The translations under genes were made by a program, and so were the position numbers. A stretch of DNA of 39,052 nucleotides. Source: Azospirillum tabaci (GTDB taxonomy: Bacteria > Pseudomonadota > Alphaproteobacteria > Azospirillales > Azospirillaceae). Every line of letters begins with the position of its first letter. Positions within the stretch are counted from its first letter, which is position 1. Below are positions 8,208-15,610 of the stretch, piece after piece. The notes below the pieces were generated by a model that saw only the letters and a program-made list of their open reading frames with translations, searched no databases and was not told the origin of the DNA. The stretch spans positions 1-39,052 of the forward strand of contig NZ_JACCJY010000046.1 in assembly GCF_014596085.1 (NCBI RefSeq), given 5' to 3'.

Positions 8208-9349
8208 GCAACGGCCTCTTTGCGGGAGGGGGTGGGGGTGTGACGCGCCAGGACGCTGCGGTAGAGACTGCGCATGCCGGAGGCCATCGACTCCATGCCG
8301 TATTGCCCGGCCTTGAGCCGCGCCGCCTCGCCGAGGCGCCCGGCCTCCGCCGGATCGTCCAGCAGGCGGCGGATCGTGGCGGCAAGGGCTGCGCTGTCCC
8401 TGGGCTCCACGAAGAGTGCGGCACCGTCCCACAACTCGCGGAAGGTCGCGATGTCCGACAGCACCAGCGCACAACCGGCCTGCGCGGCTTCAAGCACCGT
8501 CAGGCCGAACGGCTCGTAAAGCGCGGTCGAGGCGAAGACCGGCGCCCTTGCCAGCCACGCCGCGACCGACGCCGCGTCCAGGCGCCCGAGCGACTTGGCG
8601 TGGCGCAGGACCCGGTGATTCCCGCCCGGACCATCCAGCGGGCCGGCGGCCACCACCGGGGCCTCCAGCAGCGCCGCCGCCGCGTCGAGCGTTGCGATGT
8701 TCTTCCCATCGTCCCACAAACGTCCGGCGGTGAACACGAAACGCTCGCGCCTGTCCGATGCGCCGCCCGGAGGAGGGGGGCGGCGGCCGTTGCGCACCAC
8801 GACCGGTGGTGGCAGGCCGTAAACAGCGGTGGTGGCCTGCGCGAAGGCGCCGCTCGGTGCCGCCAGCGCGTCGCAGGCCCGGTAGCCCCGCGCCAGCGCC
8901 TCGATCCGCCAACGGAAATCGCCGGGCATGGGCGCACGACCGTGCATGGCGGCCCACCAGGTTGCCAGGCAGGAATGGCAGACCCCGACCACCGGAACCG
9001 TGAATCCGGCGTCCGCCACCAGGGCCGGGCTGTTGAGGTGGACGAGATCCACGTCCAACCGCCGGGCGAGCGTTCCCAGCGCTTCGGCGCCGCGCCGTAT
9101 TGCGGCCGGGTTTTCCGCCATCCAGTCCAGCGGCAGGCCGGTGTCGATGAATTCCAGGCCGGGGATGGCGCGCGCCGCCGCGGTCTGGTCCTCCTGAGGT
9201 GACGGCCCGAGCACCGCGAGCGTGACGCGCAGGCCGCTTGCCGCCAGTTCCTGCGCGAGGTCGAGCGCGTAGGTCCACACTCCGCCCACGCTGTCCGTCG
9301 TCATCAACAGATGCGCGGGGGCTGCCGGGGGCGTCACCGGCAACCGCAT
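8204..9349 (-). CDS. Glycosyltransferase, GT4 family type
   Basis: A 381-aa GT-B enzyme. The N-terminal half has TTDSVGGVWTYALDLAQEL, the glycine-rich acceptor-side loop typical of GT4 enzymes. VHLNSPAL and VVGVCHSC follow. The C-terminal half contains the E-x7-E donor motif EPFGLTVLE (Glu279 and Glu287), which retaining GT4 transferases use to bind the nucleotide sugar. The ATG at 9349 has GGAGG 6 bases upstream and overlaps the radical SAM gene by 16 bases. It differs from the three CgeB-like genes that follow and probably adds a different residue to the same product. Length is normal for the family. Confidence 0.88.
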   Translation of the reverse strand: MRLPVTPPAAPAHLLMTTDSVGGVWTYALDLAQELAASGLRVTLAVLGPSPQEDQTAAARAIPGLEFIDTGLPLDWMAENPAAIRRGAEALGTLARRLDVDLVHLNSPALVADAGFTVPVVGVCHSCLATWWAAMHGRAPMPGDFRWRIEALARGYRACDALAAPSGAFAQATTAVYGLPPPVVVRNGRRPPPPGGASDRRERFVFTAGRLWDDGKNIATLDAAAALLEAPVVAAGPLDGPGGNHRVLRHAKSLGRLDAASVAAWLARAPVFASTALYEPFGLTVLEAAQAGCALVLSDIATFRELWDGAALFVEPRDSAALAATIRRLLDDPAEAGRLGEAARLKAGQYGMESMASGMRSLYRSVLARHTPTPSRKEAVA

Positions 9350-10641
9350 GCGGCCTCCAGTTCACGCAAGGACAGGGGTTCCTCCTCCTGAATGTCGCTC
9401 AGTCGGGCGAATTGACGGAGATAGTGCTCGTGCGCCCTTTCCCATGCCCGGTCGTCCGGTTCGCCCCACAGGCGGCGGTAATCGGGCGAAGCGGGGTAGG
9501 GATAGAGCGGCACCGGATCGTTGGCCCAGACGCCGGCACCGTGCAGCCTCTCCCGCCATCGCGCGACGAGCCCGGCGTCGTCGCCGGCCATGGCGATCAG
9601 GTTGGCCTGGACGAAGGGCACGCTGCGCCGGGCGTGGATCAGGCGGTCGGCCAGTTCGTCGGTGCTCATGCGGCATTTCTTGTCGAGCGCCGCGCGGCCC
9701 TCCTCGGTCAGGCTTTCCACCCCGGCCTCAATGGACACGCAGCCGGCGGCCCCCAGGAGATCCAGCAGATCGGGCTTCCACAAGTCGATTCGGGTCTGGA
9801 TGCCGAACTCGACCGGACGCTCCACCAGCGCTTCCAACAGATCACGGCGGGGCAGGAAAATCTCGTCGATGAAGTAGACGTAGCGCACGCCGACGGCAGC
9901 CAGCCGGTCGATCTCCTCCAGCACGATGGCCGTGTCGCGGCGACGGTACTGATCGCGGAAGTCGGTCTTGGCGCAGAAGGAACAGGTATAGGGGCAGCCG
10001 CGCGACGCCTCGACCTCGGCCCCCGCGCCGAGCGGTTCGGTGCCGTAGCGGTGGTGATGGTGGTGATGGCGCTTCAGCCATTCGGCGGGCCATGACAGCG
10101 CCGGCAGATCGACGAAGCGGCCGGCGTGCGGGCCGCCGGTGAGGACGATTTCGCCGCCGCGGCGGAAGGCGAGCGCCGGAACGCCGTCCAACCCTGGCTG
10201 GCCGGAATCCAACCGGTCGGCAAGCCGTTTTACAATCTCCTCGCATTCGCCCCGCACAACCACGTCCGTGCCCAGCTTGTCCAAGGCGGCACCGGGGGTG
10301 GTCGAACCATGCGGCCCCACCGCGACGGTCGGGCCGCCGCGTCCATCCAGCGCCAGCAGGAAATCACGGGGGATTCGCAGCTCCGGCTGGGCACAACGCC
10401 AGAACAGGTAGGTCGGCGCGGTCGTTACCACGGTCATGCCGGGAGCGAAGCCGGCCACCCGATCCGCCAGATCGCCGTTCGACAATCCCGTCAACGGCCC
10501 GTCGAGCATCAGGACCTCGTGTCCGGCCTGCTCCAGCAGCGCCTTGCAGTAGCCCAGTTCAAGGGGCAGATGCGGCTCGCGGCAGCCGAAATAGATGCTG
10601 TGAGCGAAGGCCCAGGCCGGGTTGACCAACGCCACACGCAT
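9334..10641 (-). CDS. B12-binding domain radical SAM protein
   Basis: A 435-aa enzyme. An N-terminal cobalamin-binding-like Rossmann domain (1-150: MRVALVNPAW, LPLELGYCKALLEQAGHEV) lacks the DxHxxG base-off motif, as is common in this subgroup. A radical SAM domain follows with the cluster ligands Cys216, Cys220 and Cys223 (CPYTCSFC), YVYFIDEIF and SIEAGVES. Such enzymes use a 4Fe-4S cluster and SAM, with or without cobalamin, to methylate or rearrange unactivated carbons. I recall a family named for oligosaccharide loci (TIGR04295) that this resembles, but could not check. A natural run of six histidines lies at 192-197 in the linker before the cluster. The ATG at 10641 has GGAGG 7 bases upstream; a GTG one codon earlier is possible. 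It lies 37 bases after the epimerase gene. Confidence 0.88.
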   Translation of the reverse strand: MRVALVNPAWAFAHSIYFGCREPHLPLELGYCKALLEQAGHEVLMLDGPLTGLSNGDLADRVAGFAPGMTVVTTAPTYLFWRCAQPELRIPRDFLLALDGRGGPTVAVGPHGSTTPGAALDKLGTDVVVRGECEEIVKRLADRLDSGQPGLDGVPALAFRRGGEIVLTGGPHAGRFVDLPALSWPAEWLKRHHHHHHRYGTEPLGAGAEVEASRGCPYTCSFCAKTDFRDQYRRRDTAIVLEEIDRLAAVGVRYVYFIDEIFLPRRDLLEALVERPVEFGIQTRIDLWKPDLLDLLGAAGCVSIEAGVESLTEEGRAALDKKCRMSTDELADRLIHARRSVPFVQANLIAMAGDDAGLVARWRERLHGAGVWANDPVPLYPYPASPDYRRLWGEPDDRAWERAHEHYLRQFARLSDIQEEEPLSLRELEAACGCR

Positions 10642-10678
10642 CACGCCACCTCCACCAAGGCCGGAGCGGACCGGCGGT

Positions 10679-11791
10679 TCATGCCACGAGTCCCCGCGCT
10701 TCGAGTTCGCGCCGGGCCTCGGCGACGCGGTCCTGCGCCTCCTGCCGGGCAACCCATTCGGCGAGTTCGGCCAACCCCCCGGCGAAGTCCTGCCGTCGTT
10801 CGTAGTTCAGGACTGTCCGCGCCTTGCTCAGGTCGGGGATGTTGTGACGGATGTCGCCGGCGCGCGCTTGGCCGGTGATCTCCGGCGTCAGGTCAGGCCG
10901 GCCCATCGAGGCGGCCTGGAACCGCGCCACCTCTTCCACCGTGCGGTCCTCGCCGGACCCGATGTTGAAGACCTCGCCATTGGCGGCCGGCTGGTCGAGC
11001 GCCAGCAGGAAAGCGCGCGCCACGTCACTGACATGCACGAAGTCGCGGCGCTGACGGCCATCCTCAAAGATCATCGGCCGCTGTCCATTGGCGATTCGTG
11101 AGGCGAAGATCGCCAGCACCCCGGTGTAGGGGTTCGACAGTGCCTGCCCAGGCCCGTAGGCGTTCCACAGCCGCAATGCCGTCCCTTCCATACCGTACTG
11201 GGCGGTGAGCGTCAGGGTCAGGCGCTCCTGCACGTATTTGCCTATGGCATAAACGGATCTCAGGGCCGGGCGCTTGCTCTCCGGCGTGGGGACGGGGATC
11301 AGCGGCCGGCCGTCGGAATCGAGTGGGTCCCAGGAACCGTCCGGATTGCGCACGCCGCGCACCACATCCTCCATCAGCGTGCCGTCGGCGGTCCGGTACA
11401 GCCCCTCGCCGTAGATGCTCATCGAAGAGGCGACCACCACCCGGCGGACCGGTCGGTCGATCAACCGCTGGAACAGCACGGCCGTCCCATGGTCGTTCAC
11501 CGAGGTGTAGCGGTCCACCGCGTACATGCTCTGGCCGACACCGACCTCGGCGGCGAGGTGAATCACCGAATCCACCCCCTCTAGCGCCCGACCGACCATG
11601 GCCTCGTCGCGTATGTCCCCAATCAGCAACTCGACGTCCGGGTCCAGTTCGTCGGGCCGCGTCCGGGTGGGGTGGACCTGCATGATGAGACTGTCGAGAA
11701 CCCGAACCCGGTCGCCGCGGGCGAGAAGTGCCCTGGCGACATGGCGGCCGATGAAACCGGCGCCACCGGTGACAAGAATGGATTCTCCCAC
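10679..11791 (-). CDS. NAD-dependent sugar epimerase/dehydratase (extended SDR)
   Basis: A 370-aa extended short-chain dehydrogenase/reductase. It has the NAD-binding ILVTGGAGFIGRH near the N-terminus, IGDIRDE, VIHLAAEVGVGQS, the catalytic Ser in ASSMSIYGEG, the Tyr-x3-Lys pair in VYAIGKYVQE, and LRLWNAYGPGQ. These features place it with nucleotide-sugar 4-epimerases and 4,6-dehydratases. An insertion of about 40 residues after SIYGEG is longer than in GalE. I chose GTG at 11791 because GGAGGGG lies 5 bases upstream; a GTG at 11803 would add four residues but lacks a ribosome site. It is the first gene of the leftward operon, facing inositol-3-phosphate synthase across a 313-bp promoter region. 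The exact substrate is not predictable. Confidence 0.88.
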   Translation of the reverse strand: MGESILVTGGAGFIGRHVARALLARGDRVRVLDSLIMQVHPTRTRPDELDPDVELLIGDIRDEAMVGRALEGVDSVIHLAAEVGVGQSMYAVDRYTSVNDHGTAVLFQRLIDRPVRRVVVASSMSIYGEGLYRTADGTLMEDVVRGVRNPDGSWDPLDSDGRPLIPVPTPESKRPALRSVYAIGKYVQERLTLTLTAQYGMEGTALRLWNAYGPGQALSNPYTGVLAIFASRIANGQRPMIFEDGRQRRDFVHVSDVARAFLLALDQPAANGEVFNIGSGEDRTVEEVARFQAASMGRPDLTPEITGQARAGDIRHNIPDLSKARTVLNYERRQDFAGGLAELAEWVARQEAQDRVAEARRELEARGLVA

Positions 11792-11803
11792 AAGCCCCTC
11801 CAC

Positions 11804-12104
11804 TGATGGACGGTGATGTCATGCGATCGCTACTAAAGATAGAGTTGTGCGCGTATAAATCCGCTGATACTCGCGTGGTCCTTATTCCTAAAGAAATACA
11901 GCTTTTTATTTTGCATGCGTGCGAAACCGCAACGCCCGCTGAGTGAGCAGAAGCGTGATCATATCAACGTTAACATCGTAATTGGGCTTTCTACATCTCA
12001 TCCAAAAGGCGTGATCACATCGGACGATCTTCCAGCGATTATTTTTCCCAGCTACAAATATCATTCCACACCACCCAGGAAGTGCTCAGAAAAAGGAGAG
12101 TTTC
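11804..12104. promoter_or_regulatory. AT-rich divergent promoter region of the glycan locus
   Basis: These 300 bases separate the leftward epimerase operon from the rightward inositol-phosphate synthase operon. They are markedly richer in A+T than the genes on either side (for example CTTTTTATTTTGCATGC near 11909). They contain two near-identical direct copies, GCGTGATCATATC at 11953-11965 and GCGTGATCACATC at 12009-12021, starting 56 bases apart. Each includes the palindrome TGATCA, so they are candidate regulator sites. I could not assign -35/-10 elements with confidence. The open frame at 11915-12202 overlaps the next gene in another frame and is not protein-like. Confidence 0.55.
12094..12100 (+). 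promoter_or_regulatory. Ribosome binding site deciding a GTG start
   Basis: AGGAGAG at 12094-12100, preceded by AAA, lies 4-6 bases before GTG at 12105. It supports this GTG as the start of the inositol-3-phosphate synthase gene; no in-frame ATG exists nearby. Confidence 0.7.
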
Positions 12105-13208
12105 GTGACTGGGAGAAAGCTGCGGGTGGCGATTGCCGGCGTCGGAAATTGTGCTTCATCCTTCGTGCAGGGTGTGAGCTATTATGCCGATGCTCAAGCT
12201 AATGAGCCGCCGCCCGGGCTGATGACTCTCGATCTAGGCGGCTATCGGGTCAGCGACATCGAAATGTCCGCTGCTTTCGATGTGAACGCCGCCAAGGTGG
12301 GGCGGGATTTGTCCGACGCCATCTTTGCCCCTCCAAACAACACCTGCCGCTTCTCAACCCCGCGTGCTTCGGGTGTACGGGTGGAGCGCGGTCCGACACT
12401 GGACGGCATCGGCCGCTATCTGGCCGGCGACATCGAGGAGTCGGGGGAGGCGCCGGTTGCCATCGCCGAGGCCCTGCGCCGGTCGGGCACCGATATCCTG
12501 GTGTCTTATCTGCCGGTCGGTTCGCAGCGGGCTACGGAGTTCTATGCCGAGCAGGCGCTGGAGGCCGGCTGCGCCTTTGTCAACTGCATCCCGGTCTTCA
12601 TCGCCTCGGATCCGGGCTGGGCGAAGCGGTTCGAGCGGCACGGCCTGCCGGTCATCGGCGACGACATCAAGAGCCAGGTGGGTGCCACGATCATCCACCG
12701 CACACTGGCGAACCTCTTCCGCGAGCGTGGCGTCCGGCTCGACCACACCTATCAGCTGAACTTCGGCGGCAACACCGACTTCAAGAACATGCTGGAACGC
12801 GAACGCCTGGAATCGAAGAAGATTTCGAAAACCCGCGCCGTCACCAGCCAGTTGGACGTGCCGCTCGACGCGGACGACGTTCATATTGGTCCCAGCGATC
12901 ATGTGCCCTGGCTGGCCGATCGGAAATGGGCGCACATCCGGCTGGAGGGCACCGCCTTCGGGGGCGTGCCCCTGAGCGTGGAACTGAAGCTGGAGGTCTG
13001 GGACAGCCCGAATTCCGCCGGCATCGTGATCGACGCGGTGCGCTGCGCCAAGCTGGCGCTCGACCGGAAGATGGCCGGGCCGCTGATCGGACCGTCGAGT
13101 TACTTCATGAAGTCGCCCCCCGAGCAGTTCACCGACCACGAGGCGCGTGAGCGCACGCTGCGCTTCATCGCCGGCGAGGTAGCGGACAGCCCGCGCTTCC
13201 AGGCGTGA
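12105..13208 (+). CDS. ino1: Inositol-3-phosphate synthase (myo-inositol-1-phosphate synthase)
   Basis: A 367-aa NAD-dependent enzyme converting glucose 6-phosphate to 1D-myo-inositol 3-phosphate. Family motifs: Rossmann AGVGNCASS (11-19), VSYLPVGS, FVNCIPVFIAS, GDDIKSQVGATIIHR (about 184-198, the lysine region of the active site), LNFGGNTDFKNM (about 218-229) and LEVWDSPNSAGIVIDAVR. Length and motifs match the short prokaryotic form known from actinobacteria rather than the roughly 510-aa eukaryotic form. The GTG start has a good AGGAG site. It is the first gene of the rightward operon, and its stop overlaps the phosphatase start (GTGA). Inositol synthesis is uncommon in proteobacteria, so its presence here suggests an inositol unit in the product of this locus. 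Confidence 0.94.
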   Translation: MTGRKLRVAIAGVGNCASSFVQGVSYYADAQANEPPPGLMTLDLGGYRVSDIEMSAAFDVNAAKVGRDLSDAIFAPPNNTCRFSTPRASGVRVERGPTLDGIGRYLAGDIEESGEAPVAIAEALRRSGTDILVSYLPVGSQRATEFYAEQALEAGCAFVNCIPVFIASDPGWAKRFERHGLPVIGDDIKSQVGATIIHRTLANLFRERGVRLDHTYQLNFGGNTDFKNMLERERLESKKISKTRAVTSQLDVPLDADDVHIGPSDHVPWLADRKWAHIRLEGTAFGGVPLSVELKLEVWDSPNSAGIVIDAVRCAKLALDRKMAGPLIGPSSYFMKSPPEQFTDHEARERTLRFIAGEVADSPRFQA

Positions 13209-13813
13209 GCGGCTCCGTGGAAACGGTCCTGGTCCTGCTGCGTCACGCGTCGCACGACCGGCTGGGCTCCGTGTTGTGCGGTCGCATGCCCGGCGTGACG
13301 CTGAGCGAGGCCGGCCGACGCGAGGCCGATGCGCTGGCCCTCGCATTGGCGCGGCACCGGTTCGCCGCCGTGCTGTCCAGCCCGTTGGAGCGCGCCGTGG
13401 AAACGGCGGCCGCCGTCGCCGCGTCACAGGCCTTGGCCGTGGAGGTGGACGAGGATCTCAATGAGCTTGATCTCGGTGCCTGGGCTGGCATGCGCTTCGA
13501 GGAACTGCGCGGCGACCCGGGTTGGAGTTTGTGGAACAGTGCGCGGTCGCATGCCCGCCCACCTGGGGGCGAAACGATGACGGAGGCGCAGGTCCGGATG
13601 GCGCGCTGCATCGAGCGGCAGCGCCGCCGGTATTCCGGCCGGACCGTGGCTCTGGTCAGCCACGCCGACGTCATCAAGGCGGCGCTGGCCCATGCCTTGG
13701 GGCTTTGCGTGGATTTTCACGCCCGGTTCGAAATCGCTCCGGCGTCCCGCAGCGTGCTGATCGCCGGGGAATGGGGCCTGAAGGTCCACAGCATCAACGA
13801 GGCGGCGGAATGA
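13205..13813 (+). CDS. Histidine phosphatase superfamily protein (phosphoglycerate-mutase-like)
   Basis: A 202-aa protein of the branch-1 histidine phosphatase fold: catalytic LLRHA with Arg13-His14 (RHA in place of the usual RHG), LSSPLERAVETA carrying the second phosphate-binding Arg, an acid/base Glu87 in LNELDLGAWAG, and the second catalytic His153 in LVSHADVIK. It hydrolyses a phosphomonoester through a phosphohistidine intermediate. The GTG start overlaps the ino1 stop, and its stop overlaps the methyltransferase start (ATGA). The position suggests that it dephosphorylates inositol 3-phosphate or a later sugar phosphate. That is inference: the usual inositol monophosphatase is an unrelated metal-dependent fold. 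Confidence 0.88.
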   Translation: MSGSVETVLVLLRHASHDRLGSVLCGRMPGVTLSEAGRREADALALALARHRFAAVLSSPLERAVETAAAVAASQALAVEVDEDLNELDLGAWAGMRFEELRGDPGWSLWNSARSHARPPGGETMTEAQVRMARCIERQRRRYSGRTVALVSHADVIKAALAHALGLCVDFHARFEIAPASRSVLIAGEWGLKVHSINEAAE

Positions 13814-14640
13814 CGAATCTGACGACCGACCAGATCCGCGCCCGGGTCGCCGCGCTGGGGGACTGGTTCCACAACATCGATCTGAACGGCGTCAGCACCG
13901 CCCCCGACCACTTCCTGCACGACTACCCGAACGTGAAGTGGCGGCGGTTTGCCCACGCGGTCCCCAAGGATCTGAGCGGCCTGACGGTGCTCGACATCGG
14001 CTGCAACGGTGGCTTCTACTCCATCGAAATGAAGCGGCGCGGCGCCGAGCGGGTGGTGGGGATCGACTTCGACGACCGTTATCTCGCACAGGCGCGCTTC
14101 GCTGCCGAAGTGACCGGCCAGGACATCGAATTCCGCAAGCTGTCTGTTTACGATCTGGCGCGGCTGGGTGAGCGGTTCGACGTCGTCTTGTTCATGGGGG
14201 TGCTTTACCATCTGCGCCACCCGTTGCTGGCTCTCGATCTGATCCACGAGCATGCCGCCCGTGACCTGATGATCTTCCAATCCATGCAGCGCGGCTCCGA
14301 GACGGTCGAGCCGCTGAGCACCGATTACGATTTCCGCCAGCAGGACCATTTCAACGCGCCCGGCTATCCGAAGCTGCATTTCATCGAACACCAGTATTCC
14401 GGGGACTGGACGAACTGGTGGGTCCCGAACGCCGCCTGCGCCGAAGCCATGCTGCGCAGCGCCGGCTTTCGGATCGTCGAGCATCCGGAGCAGGAGGTCT
14501 ATGTCTGCCGCCGCGCAGCACGGCCGACGGAGGCGGGCGCCGTCTATCCCGCCCTGCCATCCACCACCGCGCCATCCACCACCGCGCCATCTGCCGGACG
14601 GGCACCGGCAAACCACGTCAAGACGGGAAGCCAGGGATGA
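13810..14640 (+). CDS. SAM-dependent methyltransferase of a glycan-locus family
   Basis: A 276-aa class I methyltransferase. The SAM-binding glycine-rich loop is VLDIGCNGGFYSIE (60-73), followed by VVGIDFDDRYL (motif II acidic residue), RFDVVLFMGVLYHLRHP (motif IV to post-motif region) and late YSGDWTNWWVPN. The N-terminus (GDWFHNIDLNGV) resembles the tRNA-wobble/CmoB-like type and a family I recall as TIGR04290, seen beside glycosyltransferases; I could not verify this. The C-terminal 35 residues are a low-complexity Pro/Ser/Thr/Ala tail encoded partly by a tandem 15-bp repeat, probably dispensable. Both ends overlap neighbours by ATGA, so expression is coupled. It probably O- or N-methylates a sugar or cyclitol. 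Confidence 0.87.
   Translation: MTNLTTDQIRARVAALGDWFHNIDLNGVSTAPDHFLHDYPNVKWRRFAHAVPKDLSGLTVLDIGCNGGFYSIEMKRRGAERVVGIDFDDRYLAQARFAAEVTGQDIEFRKLSVYDLARLGERFDVVLFMGVLYHLRHPLLALDLIHEHAARDLMIFQSMQRGSETVEPLSTDYDFRQQDHFNAPGYPKLHFIEHQYSGDWTNWWVPNAACAEAMLRSAGFRIVEHPEQEVYVCRRAARPTEAGAVYPALPSTTAPSTTAPSAGRAPANHVKTGSQG
14557..14586 (+). repeat. Tandem 15-bp repeat inside the methyltransferase tail
   Basis: CCATCCACCACCGCG occurs twice head to tail, followed by a partial third copy (CCATCTGCC). It encodes P-S-T-T-A repeats and keeps the reading frame, so copy-number change would only lengthen or shorten the tail. Confidence 0.8.
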
Positions 14641-15563
14641 TCGAAGCCGCCAAGATCTGGAACGAGCCCAACAACAAGTCCCACTGGAATCCCGACCTCG
14701 ATCCGGAATGGGATCTGTTCGCCCGCATGGCGATCCTGGCCGGACAGGCGATCCGGGCGGAGAATGGCGCGCTCACGCGCGTGTTGGGCGGCATCTCGCC
14801 CATCGATCCCTCCTTCATCCGCCGTCTGGACGAACGCGGCGCGCTGGACCATGTGGACGTGGTCGCGGTGCATGGATTTCCGCTCGACTGGAATCTCTGG
14901 CAGATCCGGGAGTGGCCGGAAAAGATCGAGGAGATTCGCGCCGTCACCGGCAAGCCCATCTGGGTGACGGAGGCCGGCGTCTCGTCCTTCGGCGCCGAGG
15001 AGGTGCAGGCCTGGGGAGTCGCCCGCACAGCGGAGCTGCTGATCGGCCGGGTTCCGCGTGTCCATTGGTACAGCCTCTATGACCTGCCCAGCGCCTGGGA
15101 GGCGACGACGCGCCACAAGGAGGCGGAGGGCTCTTCCTACTACCGTCACTTCCACATGGGGCTGCTGCGGGCAGACGGCACGCCCAAGCCGGCGCTCGAC
15201 GCCTACGCGCCCTATGCAGCCGAGATGGGGATTTGCCAGTGGTTCCATTTCGAGGATCACCGTCTGGACGAGGCGGTGGCCTGGATGAAGCGGTTGGGTG
15301 TCCGGCACCTGCGCACCGGCCTGTCCTGGGCCGACAGTTTTCGGCCGAACGCGCTCGCCTGGTTCGACCGCCAGATGGAAGCGCTGGCCGATTTCGACGT
15401 CACCGTCACCTTCTGCTTCACGCCGGAGCATCGCGGGATCGAACCGCACCACACCAGCCCACCCCAGGTCGCCGAAGAATTCGCGGAATTCTGCGCCGCC
15501 ATGGTCCGCCGCTACGCCAGCACCGTTCCGGCAGCGCCGGCCCCTCTGCTGGCGCTGGGGTAA
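14637..15563 (+). CDS. GH39-like glycoside hydrolase with circularly permuted motif order
   Basis: A 308-aa protein with the landmarks of a clan GH-A (beta/alpha)8 hydrolase such as GH39 beta-xylosidase, but in rotated order. The acid/base strand IWNEPN lies at 7-12 (Glu10), where a normal family member has it after about 150 residues. Then come RVLGGISP (48-55), VDVVAVHGFP (73-82), the nucleophile strand PIWVTEAG (107-114, Glu112), VHWYSLYD (142-149) and KPALDAY (184-190). Only afterwards come segments that normally form strands 1-3: GICQWFHFED (198-207), LGVRHLRTGLSW (220-231), FDVTVTFCFTPE (253-264) and helix EEFAEFCAAMVRRYA (280-294), which in a standard enzyme leads straight into WNEPN. 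The ATG at 14637 overlaps the methyltransferase stop (ATGA). The upstream frame is only a shadow. No signal peptide is present, so it acts in the cytoplasm, perhaps as a trimming enzyme or transglycosidase. Confidence 0.85.
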   Translation: MIEAAKIWNEPNNKSHWNPDLDPEWDLFARMAILAGQAIRAENGALTRVLGGISPIDPSFIRRLDERGALDHVDVVAVHGFPLDWNLWQIREWPEKIEEIRAVTGKPIWVTEAGVSSFGAEEVQAWGVARTAELLIGRVPRVHWYSLYDLPSAWEATTRHKEAEGSSYYRHFHMGLLRADGTPKPALDAYAPYAAEMGICQWFHFEDHRLDEAVAWMKRLGVRHLRTGLSWADSFRPNALAWFDRQMEALADFDVTVTFCFTPEHRGIEPHHTSPPQVAEEFAEFCAAMVRRYASTVPAAPAPLLALG

Positions 15564-15610
15564 AAAAGGTGATGGCCTGCGGCCACCTCGCCGACCGGAG
15601 CGGTTGAACC

